Assembly: GCA_003554685.1 (NCBI GenBank) | Contig: PWHA01000133.1 | Location: forward strand, 1-12,792 | Direction: 5' to 3' | DNA length: 12,792 bases | Source of the DNA: Halanaerobiaceae bacterium | GTDB lineage: Bacteria > Bacillota > Halanaerobiia > Halanaerobiales > Halarsenatibacteraceae | Shown here: positions 1 to 6,837 of the stretch, in pieces | Layout: every line of letters starts with the position of its first letter | Position numbering within the stretch: position 1 is the stretch's first letter | Position numbers and translations under genes: made by a program | Notes under the pieces: generated by a model | The model's database searches: none | What the model saw: only the letters and a program-made list of their open reading frames with translations | What the model was told of the DNA's origin: nothing

Positions 1-95
1 ATCGCTGCTGTCAGTGTGGTCTTGCCGTGGTCAACGTGACCGATTGTACCGATGTTAATATGGGGCTTTGTCCTTTCAAACTTTTCCTTTGCCAT
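1..95 (-). CDS. tuf: Elongation factor Tu, N-terminal fragment (cut by window edge)
   Basis: The first 31 codons read MAKEKFERTKPHINIGTIGH and continue VDHGKTTLTAA. This is the invariant N-terminus of bacterial EF-Tu including the P-loop GHVDHGKT (residues 19-26), the GTP phosphate-binding loop. EF-Tu is the GTPase that delivers aminoacyl-tRNA to the ribosomal A site in the cytoplasm. The ATG at 95 follows a near-perfect Shine-Dalgarno, AAAGGAGGATGA, on the minus strand at about 103-114. The rest of the gene lies beyond position 1. Downstream of sigH, tuf usually opens the rpmG-secE-nusG-rplK ribosomal cluster in Firmicutes, so that cluster is probably just outside the window. Confidence 0.97.
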   Translation of the reverse strand, partial: MAKEKFERTKPHINIGTIGHVDHGKTTLTAA

Positions 96-504
96 TTTTT
101 TCTCATCCTCCTTTGATTTCTAATCCTGTTAACCAAACTCAAATCCTGATAATAATAAGCCTGATATCATTATAATTAAACCCTATAACATTAAAAACAT
201 TAAAATTGTAAGCTCTTATCAAATATCATGTTGTTCAGGTAGCTATAGGCAAACAAAACGTTATTATTAAAAATTTTTTATCTCTTCCAGTCCTGACAAC
301 AAGATCAAGTCAGCAGAGATTATTGTCCAGCATTGCATCAGCAACAAGGAAATTTAAATGAGCCAAATTGTACTGAAAGCTTTAAGAGTAAATTTAATAA
401 ATTTTTCCGAAAAGCTATTAAAACACAGCCCGGAGGCGGCTAAACAGAGCTGATAACAGGACCGTTTTAAAAATTAACTAAAAATTGCACACAAAAGCTA
501 TGTA

Positions 505-549
505 AACCAGTTTCCGCTCACTTAATAGCAGGAGCGGAACAGACTGGTT
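505..549. repeat. Strong 15-bp inverted repeat (hairpin) upstream of tuf
   Basis: AACCAGT (505-511) pairs with ACTGGTT (543-549) and TTCCGCTC (512-519) pairs with GAGCGGAA (532-539), with a 3-nt bulge (540-542) and a 12-nt loop. On the plus strand it is followed seven bases later by T-runs, which makes it terminator-like in that direction, yet no plus-strand gene precedes it. On the minus strand, the direction of all genes here, no T-run follows. It could be a processing or stability hairpin, part of an RNA element, or a terminator for an unseen plus-strand transcript. Confidence 0.6.
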
Positions 550-672
550 AACATTCTTTTTTCTTATTTTTTTCTTGATGTTATTTTCTTACCGTTACTT
601 ATTTTACTTAAAGCCATCTTATTTCAAGCTTTATTTAAAGCTATTTTAAGCTATTTTATTTTATTAAATTTA

Positions 673-722
673 TTCTATTTTAGATTTAATAAAAGCTTTC
701 TATTTTAGATTTAAGAAAAGCT
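673..722. repeat. 25-bp tandem duplication in the sigH-tuf gap
   Basis: Positions 673-697 and 698-722 are identical except at one base (T690 against G715). Related AAGCTATTTTA-like copies lie just before, at about 638-660, so the array may once have been longer. It is AT-rich and non-coding. Confidence 0.85.
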
Positions 723-989
723 ATTTTATTTAAGACCCAATTAAAAGCTGTTTAATATTACTTTATCTGCTTATTATTATTTTATTTAAAATATCTTTTA
801 AATCTATCTTTTAAATCCTTTTGCATTTTTAAAACTGCTTATGACAGCATCTGAATTGTTTTCTACAGGCTGCTTCTTTCTATATCTGTCTATATCTGTT
901 TTTTGTCTCTTTTTTCGGGGGTTTGCAAGGCTGCTTTTTATTACATTATCTAAAACTGCTCTATCAAATACTTAAACCTTACCAGCCCG

Positions 990-1018
990 GCAAATCTTTA
1001 AAGTAAGCAAATCTTTAA
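990..1018. repeat. 12-bp direct repeat across the sigH stop codon
   Basis: GCAAATCTTTAA occurs at 990-1001 and again at 1007-1018 (17-bp period). The second copy contains the sigH stop (TAA on the minus strand, 1017-1015), so the other copy is a displaced version of the gene's 3' end. Confidence 0.75.
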
Positions 1019-1665
1019 CAGATATTATTCTTCTCCAGAAAATCCTCCAGCTTGCGCTTCACCCGCTGCAGGGCATTATCCACCGATTTCACATGTTTAT
1101 CAATGGAGTCGGCAATATCCTGATAGGATTTGCCCTCCAGATATTCCTGGAGAACATCATACTCCAGATCGCTGAGCATTTCGTTGATCTCGCCTTCAAT
1201 CAGCTGATAGGTCTCCTTGCCGATAAATAGCTGTTCGGGATTGCTGAGTTTGCCGCTTTTTAAAACATCCAGCAGGGTTCTGTCCGATTCTTCATCATAG
1301 ATAGGTTTGTTTAAAGAAATGTAGGAATTCAGGGGTTGATGTTTCTGCCTGGTGGCTGCTTTGATAGCGGTAATTATCTGGCGGGTTATGCACAGTTCAG
1401 CAAAGGCCCGAAAAGAAGCAAGGCGTTCAATCCGGTAGTCTCTAATAGCTTTATAAAGGCCAATCATTCCCTCCTGAACAATATCCTCCCTGTCTGCTCC
1501 GACCAGGAAATAGGAACGTGATTTAGCCAGTACAAAATTCTTATACCTCTTAATCAAAACTTCCTGCGCTTCACAGTCGCCTTGATGAATATGTTCAATC
1601 AATTCATCATCAGACATCTGGGTAAAATCTTCGTAGCTGATCCTTTCCTGTGCATTTCCTTTCAA
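1015..1665 (-). CDS. sigH: RNA polymerase sigma-H factor (SigH/Spo0H)
   Basis: A 216-residue sigma-70 family factor, close in length to Bacillus subtilis SigH (218). It contains the nearly invariant SigH region 2 sequence SYFLVGADREDIVQEGMIGL (residues 51-70), then ITRQIITAIKAATRQKH, a KPIYDEESDRTLLDVL block, and a region 4 helix-turn-helix ending VKSVDNALQRVKRKLE near the C-terminus. In Bacillus it directs early sporulation and competence genes; the role here is inferred. The true start is TTG at 1665: AAAGGGAGGGG (1683-1673) sits seven bases upstream, while the in-frame ATG at 1695 lies inside the -10 box of the promoter and would not be transcribed. The gene follows rlmB and has its own sigma-A promoter. 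The intervening rae1/yacP gene of Bacillus is absent. Confidence 0.96.
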   Translation of the reverse strand: MKGNAQERISYEDFTQMSDDELIEHIHQGDCEAQEVLIKRYKNFVLAKSRSYFLVGADREDIVQEGMIGLYKAIRDYRIERLASFRAFAELCITRQIITAIKAATRQKHQPLNSYISLNKPIYDEESDRTLLDVLKSGKLSNPEQLFIGKETYQLIEGEINEMLSDLEYDVLQEYLEGKSYQDIADSIDKHVKSVDNALQRVKRKLEDFLEKNNIC

Positions 1666-1672
1666 CCGACAT

Positions 1673-1683
1673 CCCCTCCCTTT
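1673..1683 (-). promoter_or_regulatory. Shine-Dalgarno deciding the TTG start of sigH
   Basis: AAAGGGAGGGG on the minus strand, seven bases before TTG at 1665. It lies between the promoter's predicted transcription start (about 1687) and the start codon, leaving a leader of only about 20 nt. Confidence 0.85.
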
Positions 1684-1693
1684 ATACACTATC

Positions 1694-1722
1694 ATTATAC
1701 TTGCTTAATTTTTTTTAGTCAA
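1694..1722 (-). promoter_or_regulatory. Sigma-A promoter of sigH
   Basis: On the minus strand TTGACT (1722-1717), a 17-bp spacer and TATAAT (1699-1694) match the consensus at 11 of 12 positions. The rlmB stop codon TGA lies within the -35 box. Transcription should begin near 1687. Confidence 0.88.
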
Positions 1723-2456
1723 GTTAAAATTTTATTCTGCCTGACTGTTTCAAATACAATAATACCGGCCGCCACCGAAGCATTGAGGGAGCCGGGATGT
1801 TCCAGAACCGGAATAGCCACCAGAAAATCACAGTTTTCCCGTACCAACCGCCTGAGCCCGCTGCCTTCGCTGCCAATCACCAGGCCCAGTGCACCGGTCA
1901 GATCGGCCTGATAATAGAGCTGCTCGGCGGCAGCATCGGCACCGGCAATCCAGCAGCTGGCCTCCTTCAGCCGGAACAGGGCCCGGTTCAAATTGGTCAC
2001 CTGGCAGAGGTCAATCCACTCCACCGCTCCGGCACTGGCCTTGACCACCGTCGGTGTCACCTGGCAGGAGCGGTTTTTGGGATAGATTACAGCGGAAAAA
2101 CCGGCCGCCCGGGTCGTCCGGATTAGCGCCCCGAAATTATAGGGGTCCTGGATCTGATCCAGCAGGAGAAAACGGGGATTGTCAGACTCAGCCAGGGCCG
2201 ACTCCAGCACATTCTCCAGATGAAGGTTTTTAAGCTCCTCGCCCAGAGCCACAACTCCCTGGGGGTTGTCGGTCCCAGCCAACTCAGCAATGCGGCTTTC
2301 GCTGACCCGGGTGAGCTTGATTTCCTGCTCTTCAGCCCCGGCAACTATTCTCTCCACAGCCTCACCCTGGCTGTTATGAGCCAGAAAAATTTCCTTAAGC
2401 CGGCGGGGTCCGGCCAAAGCCTCCAGCACCGGATTCCGCCCCGGAATTTTAGCCAT
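1719..2456 (-). CDS. rlmB: 23S rRNA 2'-O-methyltransferase, RlmB/SpoU family
   Basis: A 245-residue SPOUT-class methyltransferase with the family's usual length. The N-terminal substrate-binding domain begins MAKIPGRNPVLEAL, which matches the RlmB opening. The three SpoU motifs are in order: DPYNFGALIRTTRAAG (104-119, motif 1 with the catalytic Arg), IGSEGSGL (194-201, motif 2) and GSLNASVAAGI (222-232, motif 3, forming the SAM-binding knot). Known RlmB methylates the ribose of G2251 in 23S rRNA; the exact target here is inferred from family and position, and related SpoU enzymes modify other sites. The ATG follows GGAGGAA (2470-2464) by seven bases. The gene sits between thyX and sigH, and its stop codon is reused within the sigH -35 box. 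Confidence 0.93.
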   Translation of the reverse strand: MAKIPGRNPVLEALAGPRRLKEIFLAHNSQGEAVERIVAGAEEQEIKLTRVSESRIAELAGTDNPQGVVALGEELKNLHLENVLESALAESDNPRFLLLDQIQDPYNFGALIRTTRAAGFSAVIYPKNRSCQVTPTVVKASAGAVEWIDLCQVTNLNRALFRLKEASCWIAGADAAAEQLYYQADLTGALGLVIGSEGSGLRRLVRENCDFLVAIPVLEHPGSLNASVAAGIIVFETVRQNKILT

Positions 2457-2579
2457 TATCTGCTTCCTCCACTCCTGTCAGATTTTTCTCAATCCTGCCG
2501 CTATTTTCATGTTACTTCTCTCAAACAGTCCTTGTCTAGCTGCTGCCTTACCGGTAACTGCCTGCAGGCCGGAATATTT

Positions 2580-2675
2580 CTAGCATTATTCCCTCTAGCA
2601 GGATTCCCTCTATCTAGCATTATTCCCTCTCTAGCAGGATTCCCTCTATCTAGCTTGATTACCTCTAGCAGGTCT
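2580..2675. repeat. Degenerate 15-19 bp tandem array between thyX and rlmB
   Basis: About six units of the form CTAGCA-NNN-TTCCCTCT(AT) follow one another, alternating so that the larger period is 34 to 36 bp (2580-2613, 2614-2649, then a decayed third copy). The last unit covers the thyX stop (CTA at 2665-2667). Read in the direction of transcription the array contains eight UAG triplets, twice as UAG-A-UAG. No gene, promoter or terminator is visible in the rest of the 208-bp gap; two 10-bp palindromes lie at 2548-2557 and 2560-2569. Confidence 0.85.
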
Positions 2676-3405
2676 TATTATCTCCCTTAATCTTCTTATC
2701 TTCTCCCTCGTCTCCCTCATCGGACTTAATTTTCTCAAGCCTGCCGCAGCTCAGCTCGCCCTCGGGACACTCCCCCTTAACCTCACAGTCAGCTCCGGCC
2801 TTGTCAAAGAGCACGGGAGTTACCTCCCGGACTTGCTTCAGCATCTGCCGGGCCAGGCCGCGGATCTCCCACTGGGCCCGGCTACAGCAGCGCAGCGAGA
2901 AGAAATGGTAGAGAGAGCGGGCATTATAGGTAACCACCAGGTTAGTCTTAATTGCCGGCAGTAGAAAGCGGGCATCCTCAGCAGGAATATCCTCATCCAG
3001 CAGCCGGTTATAAAGTTCCTGGCTTTGCTGATAGTGCTCTTTAAACTCCTTAAGCACCTGGCCACCAGCCCTTTTTATGCTGGGGGGAATGATGTAAGAG
3101 AAACCGTCCTCCTGAACATAGCGCTGAGAACGCTGGCTATAGGAAACTCCAACCCGCTGCCGGACCAGCTGATGGCTGGTAACCCGGCTGCAGACAATAT
3201 GAAAGGTAAAATAGGCATGTTCCAGGGTGGAATAGTGCCCTAAATCTAAAATCTTCCTGACCAGCTCTTCTTTCTCCTCCCGGGACATCTGCTCCTGCAG
3301 TTCCTCAGCTCCCTGCCGGGAATAGCAGAGCCGGGCGGCCGTGGCAATCTTGCCCTCAGCCTCCTCATCATAATCAATCAGCCGGGCCCGGGGTTTAACT
3401 TCCAT
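2665..3405 (-). CDS. thyX: Flavin-dependent thymidylate synthase ThyX
   Basis: A 246-residue ThyX: it makes dTMP from dUMP with FAD, NADPH and methylene-tetrahydrofolate, replacing ThyA. Visible signatures are GHYSTLEHAYFTF (56-68), the ThyX motif as VRQRVGVSYSQRSQRYV (81-97), and NARSLYHFF followed by CCSRAQWEIRGLA, all typical of clostridial ThyX. The classical motif is RHR-X7-S; here His is Gln and there is one extra residue before the second Ser. The C-terminus has a Cys-rich segment (GECPEGELSCGR) then a charged tail of about 20 residues. The ATG at 3405 is preferred because AGAAGTGAT lies four bases upstream (7 of 9 to the Shine-Dalgarno consensus); a GTG at 3414 is the alternative. The start overlaps the cysS end by 11 bases, suggesting translational coupling. 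Confidence 0.95.
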   Translation of the reverse strand: MEVKPRARLIDYDEEAEGKIATAARLCYSRQGAEELQEQMSREEKEELVRKILDLGHYSTLEHAYFTFHIVCSRVTSHQLVRQRVGVSYSQRSQRYVQEDGFSYIIPPSIKRAGGQVLKEFKEHYQQSQELYNRLLDEDIPAEDARFLLPAIKTNLVVTYNARSLYHFFSLRCCSRAQWEIRGLARQMLKQVREVTPVLFDKAGADCEVKGECPEGELSCGRLEKIKSDEGDEGEDKKIKGDNKTC

Positions 3406-4855
3406 CGTTATCACTTCTTCTCAATTTCCACTCCGGACCCCGGGGGGTATCCTTGATTTCAATCCCCAGCTGCTCAAGATCATCCCGAATCCTGTCAGCC
3501 AACTCAAAGTTTTTCTCCTCCCGGGCTTCCTCCCGGAGCTTAACCACATAATCAACCAGTTCAGCAAACTTACCGCTCTCTAGTTCGGGGCCGACCACCT
3601 CCAGTTTCAGACCCATAATCTCCGCCAGCTTCTCCAGCAGTTTGCGGGCCTCCCGGAGCAGCTGCCTGGTATTCCTGCCCAGTTCAAAATCCTCGGAGTT
3701 GATGAAGCTGTTGATATCACCAGCCAGATTGTGAATTACCGCCATGCCCCGGGCGGTGTTGAAGTCATCATCCATGGCCTCGCCAAATTCCTGGCGGTGG
3801 GCTTTAAGCTTATCGACAAACTCCTCCTGAAGAAAGAGCCGGTCATCCTGATCGATCTCCTCGCTTTTTTCCAGGAGATTATCGAGCTGCTCGGTGGTAT
3901 TGAGCAGTTTTTTCAGGCTTTTACGGCTGTTCTTAAGCTCCTCGAAGGAAAAATCAATCGGGCTGCGGTAGTGCTTGGTCAGGATATAATAGCGGATCTC
4001 ATTGGCGGAAAACTCCTCTAAAAGCTCCCGGGTGGTATAAAAGTTCCCGGTGGATTTAGACATCTTCTCTCCTGACATGTCAACGGTGCCATTGTGCAAC
4101 CAGTATTTGACAAAGGGACTCTCACCGGTGTAGGCCTCGGACTGGGCGATCTCGTTCTCATGATGGGGAAAGACCAGATCGGTGCCTCCCCCGTGAATAT
4201 CGAGCTTGCCATCAAGATACTTTAAAGACATGGCCGAGCATTCAATATGCCAGCCCGGCCAGCCCCGACCCCAGGGACTGTCCCAGCTGGGTTCCTCCTC
4301 ATAACTCTTCCAGAGGGCAAAATCCAGAGGATGCCGCTTGCTGGCATCAACCTCGACCCGGGAACCGGCCTCCATCTCCTCCAGTTTCCGGCCGGAAAGC
4401 TTGCCGTAATCTTCAAAACTCTCCACACTGAAATAGACACTGCCTTCGGCCTCGTAGGCATGGCCCCGTTCGATTAAGGTCTCTATCATTTCAATTATCT
4501 CCGGTATATTATCGGAAACCCGGCAGAAATAATCCGGCATCTCCACGTTTAAGTTTTTCAGATCCTCAATGTAGGCCTCGGCATATTTGTTGGCCAGTTC
4601 CATCGGCTTGAGGCCCTCTTCTTCAGCCCGGGCCACGATCTTCTCATTGATATCGGTAAAGTTCTGGATGTATTTCACCTGATAGCCCTTGTATCTTAAA
4701 TAGCGGCGAATAACATCATAGTTGATAGCCCCCCGGACATGTCCCAGATGGGAATAGTTCTGGACTGTCAGGCCGCAGACATACATCCTGACCTCACCCT
4801 GGACATGGGGAACAAATTTCTCCTTTTTGCCGGTTAAAGAGTTATAAACTTTCAT
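3395..4855 (-). CDS. cysS: Cysteinyl-tRNA synthetase
   Basis: A 486-residue class I synthetase that charges tRNA-Cys with cysteine. The zinc site that recognises the cysteine thiol is present: C27 (MYVCGLTVQNY), C206 (HIECSAMS), H231 and E235 (VFPHHENEIAQSE). The HIGH motif reads HLGH (36-39) where HIGN is more usual, and the KMSKS motif is EKMSKSTGN (263-271). Length is normal and the C-terminal anticodon-binding DALR region is complete. The ATG follows AAAGGAGG by six bases, and that Shine-Dalgarno overlaps the gltX stop region, so the two genes are certainly co-transcribed. In Bacillus cysE lies between gltX and cysS and mrnC follows cysS; both are missing here, with thyX in the mrnC position. 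Confidence 0.97.
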   Translation of the reverse strand: MKVYNSLTGKKEKFVPHVQGEVRMYVCGLTVQNYSHLGHVRGAINYDVIRRYLRYKGYQVKYIQNFTDINEKIVARAEEEGLKPMELANKYAEAYIEDLKNLNVEMPDYFCRVSDNIPEIIEMIETLIERGHAYEAEGSVYFSVESFEDYGKLSGRKLEEMEAGSRVEVDASKRHPLDFALWKSYEEEPSWDSPWGRGWPGWHIECSAMSLKYLDGKLDIHGGGTDLVFPHHENEIAQSEAYTGESPFVKYWLHNGTVDMSGEKMSKSTGNFYTTRELLEEFSANEIRYYILTKHYRSPIDFSFEELKNSRKSLKKLLNTTEQLDNLLEKSEEIDQDDRLFLQEEFVDKLKAHRQEFGEAMDDDFNTARGMAVIHNLAGDINSFINSEDFELGRNTRQLLREARKLLEKLAEIMGLKLEVVGPELESGKFAELVDYVVKLREEAREEKNFELADRIRDDLEQLGIEIKDTPRGPEWKLRRSDNDGS

Positions 4856-4867
4856 CCTTGGCCTCCT

Positions 4868-6358
4868 TTACTCTCCCTGCTCTAAAGCCAGCTCGAGCCG
4901 CCGGCAGGTCTCTTTTTGGCCCAGCAACCAGGCAAATTTAACCAGATCCGGTCCCGAGCCTCGCCCGGTCAGAGCCAGCCTCAGGGGATGGTAGAATTTG
5001 CGGCCGCCGACACCGGTCTCATTTCTGACCTGCTGAAAAACCTGATTGATGCTCTCTTCGCTGTAGTCAGCCTCACTGGCAAGCCCGTCCAGTTCAGCTT
5101 TTAGCCTCTGAAAAACCTCTTTAACTTCTGGATCCTGAAAATCCTGGGCTGCTGCTTCGGGATCCTCCTGCTTCAGATCGGTAAAAAAGAGATCAACTTC
5201 AGCGGGCAGCTCGGCGAGACAGCTGATTCCGTCCCGGCCCAGATCAATAACCTCTTTGAGCCAGTCCCGATCAGGCTCTCTCTCTTCACTGAATCTTCCG
5301 GCCTCCATGAGCCAGCCGAATTCCTCCAGATAACCGGCCTCTTTAAGATAGGGCAGGGCCAGTTCCAGCAGCCGGTCCAGATCGGCCTCCTTCAGGTAGG
5401 CATTATTCATCCAGTTCAGCTTCTCCCGGTCAAAGACCGCCCCGCTCTTATTAACCCGGGAAATATCAAATTTCTCCACCAGTTCCTCCCGGCTCATGAT
5501 TTCCTGCTCATCCTCGGGCGACCAGCCCAGCAGAGCCAGGAAATTAAAGAGAGCCTCGGGCAGGTAACCCTGTTCTCGAAATTCTCCAATATAAACAGCC
5601 TGCTCGTCGGAGCGCTTTTTCAGCTTGGCCCGCTCCTCATCCAGTATGAGAGGCAGATGGGCAAAGTCCGGCACGGGAAAATCCAGCGCCTGATAGATCT
5701 TAACCTGCTTGGGAGTGTTGGAAAGATGGTCCTCGCCCCGGATCACCTGGCTGATTTCCATCAGAGCATCATCTACCACCACGGCAAAGTTGTAGGTCGG
5801 CATACCATCGGATTTTTGAATGACAAAGTCATCAAAGTCCTCACTGGAAAAACTGACCTCACCCCGGATCAGATCCCTGACCACAATCTCCTCGGAAGTT
5901 TCCGGCATCTTAAAGCGCAGCACATAATCGGCATCCTCAGGAGCCTCAGCAGGATCTAAATCCCGGCAGCGTCCATCATAATGGGGAATCTCCCCGGCCT
6001 CCTTCTGCCGCTGCCGCATCTCCTCCAGCTCCTCCTTGCTGCAGTAGCATTTATAGGCCTTACCCTCCCTGAGGAGCTTATCCAGCTGCTGCTGATAAAT
6101 CTCCAGCCTCTCCGACTGTCGGTAGGGTCCGTAGTCCCCACCCATGTTGGGGCCTTCATCAACATCCATCCCCAGCCAGTTCAGCTCCTTAAAAATGATT
6201 TCTTCAAACTCCCGGCTGGAGCGTTCGGTATCGGTATCCTCAATTCTGAGAATCAGTTTCCCTCCCTTTTTCCGGGCCCAGAGCCAGTTAAACAGCGCCG
6301 CCCGGATGTTGCCAACATGAATCTTGCCGGTGGGACTGGGGGGGAATCTCAGCCTCAT
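4868..6358 (-). CDS. gltX: Glutamyl-tRNA synthetase
   Basis: With the start at 6358 this is a 496-residue class I synthetase of normal GluRS length. The signature RLRFPPSPTGKIHVGNIRAA (2-21) carries the HIGH motif as HVGN (14-17); the KMSKS equivalent is KLKKR (245-249), followed by the GYLPEALFNFLALLGWSP block; the zinc-type CYC (104-106) and C131 are present, and the C-terminus PLRLALTGRGSGPDL is the GluRS anticodon domain. It makes Glu-tRNA(Glu), and in species using GatCAB also Glu-tRNA(Gln). The open frame continues 67 codons upstream to ATG 6559, but those residues are unlike any GluRS, contain a 33-bp duplication and begin next to a TATAAT box, so they are taken as leader. AGGAAG lies eight bases before the chosen ATG. 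In-frame ATGs at 6376 and 6388 are alternatives. Confidence 0.95.
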   Translation of the reverse strand: MRLRFPPSPTGKIHVGNIRAALFNWLWARKKGGKLILRIEDTDTERSSREFEEIIFKELNWLGMDVDEGPNMGGDYGPYRQSERLEIYQQQLDKLLREGKAYKCYCSKEELEEMRQRQKEAGEIPHYDGRCRDLDPAEAPEDADYVLRFKMPETSEEIVVRDLIRGEVSFSSEDFDDFVIQKSDGMPTYNFAVVVDDALMEISQVIRGEDHLSNTPKQVKIYQALDFPVPDFAHLPLILDEERAKLKKRSDEQAVYIGEFREQGYLPEALFNFLALLGWSPEDEQEIMSREELVEKFDISRVNKSGAVFDREKLNWMNNAYLKEADLDRLLELALPYLKEAGYLEEFGWLMEAGRFSEEREPDRDWLKEVIDLGRDGISCLAELPAEVDLFFTDLKQEDPEAAAQDFQDPEVKEVFQRLKAELDGLASEADYSEESINQVFQQVRNETGVGGRKFYHPLRLALTGRGSGPDLVKFAWLLGQKETCRRLELALEQGE

Positions 6359-6406
6359 CTCCTTATCTTCCTGCATCTTTAAGATCATCTCCTTCTCCAG
6401 CAGATT

Positions 6407-6472
6407 ATTTATAACATCTAAGACTTCTTTTTCCTCTGTATTTATAATATCTAAGACTTCTTTTCCCTCTGA
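6407..6472. repeat. 33-bp tandem duplication in the gltX leader
   Basis: Positions 6407-6439 and 6440-6472 are near-identical; differences include C6415 against T6448 and T6432 against C6465. The unit is exactly 11 codons, so it keeps the upstream frame open (KEVLDVIN and KEVLDIIN in translation). It lies between the presumed promoter and the gltX start. Confidence 0.85.
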
Positions 6473-6566
6473 TTTCCTCTGATTATATTTTATTATTGAT
6501 TGTTGATTACGATGCGAAAAGTAATTTTTCGGTAAAACTTTTAGCAGGATTCTTGCCATGACAGTG

Positions 6567-6595
6567 ATTATAGTTGCGATAATTCGTCAAATTCG
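6567..6595 (-). promoter_or_regulatory. Possible gltX promoter (perfect -10, weak -35)
   Basis: TATAAT on the minus strand at 6572-6567 is a perfect -10 element. At 17 bp spacing the -35 is only CGAATT (6595-6590); a good TTGACG at 6590-6585 is spaced 12 bp, too close. Start of transcription would be near 6560, giving gltX a leader of about 200 nt. The poor -35 would suit an activated promoter. Confidence 0.35.
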
Positions 6596-6600
6596 ACTTT

Positions 6601-6639
6601 ATGCAGTGGAAACATTGTTATTGTGATGCAGTGTAAACA
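6601..6639. repeat. Paired 14-bp direct repeats upstream of gltX promoter
   Basis: ATGCAGTGGAAACA (6601-6614) and ATGCAGTGTAAACA (6626-6639) differ at one base and are 25 bp apart, just upstream of the candidate gltX promoter. The layout resembles a two-site operator for an activator but could be another tandem duplication remnant. Confidence 0.6.
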
Positions 6640-6691
6640 ATCTTACATATTATTTGTCTAAAATTTTTTATCCAATTATAATTTGATTTGA

Positions 6692-6806
6692 CCACAAAAA
6701 GGTTTAAGAGTTAATCTTGCCACAATATATAGTAGGTTATAGTTCAATTTAATACAACATATAGCATGTTTTTGTTTGTTGATAAGCAAAATAGACCTTT
6801 TTGTGG
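6692..6806. repeat. 12-bp inverted repeats bounding a 115-bp AT-rich element
   Basis: CCACAAAAAGGT (6692-6703) and its exact complement ACCTTTTTGTGG (6795-6806) enclose 91 bp of AT-rich sequence without an open frame. The arrangement resembles a miniature inverted-repeat element or the ends of a decayed insertion sequence. No convincing target-site duplication flanks it, so it may be a distant stem instead. Confidence 0.5.
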
Positions 6807-6837
6807 GTGAACCATAATTTCCTTTTTAAAATCAACT

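Larger units (their letters stand above)
96..1014. other. Long AT-rich gap between sigH and tuf; no gene seen
   Basis: About 920 bp without a credible coding frame or tRNA on either strand. It is visibly richer in A/T than the flanking genes. Its sigH-proximal half (about 550-960) is T-rich on the plus strand, so a minus-strand transcript would be A-rich. It holds a strong inverted repeat (505-549), a 25-bp tandem duplication (673-722) and a 12-bp duplication at the sigH stop (990-1018). The tuf promoter should lie here. Weak candidates on the minus strand are TTACAA-N17-TTATAG (211 down to 183) and a lone TATAAT at 174-169. Neither is good enough to call. No clear rho-independent terminator follows sigH. 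Confidence 0.6.

Noticed and set aside
427..441. Small AGCC/GGCT hairpin followed by TTTT on the minus strand as sigH terminator
   Set aside because: The stem is only four pairs and lies nearly 580 bp past the sigH stop.
96..1014. tRNA genes in the sigH-tuf gap
   Set aside because: No TTCRANYC-type T-loop with matching acceptor stems was seen on either strand.
2220..2690. 156-codon plus-strand open frame opposite rlmB and the gap
   Set aside because: It runs antisense through conserved rlmB and the tandem repeats, with a low-complexity repeated C-terminus and no recognisable domain.
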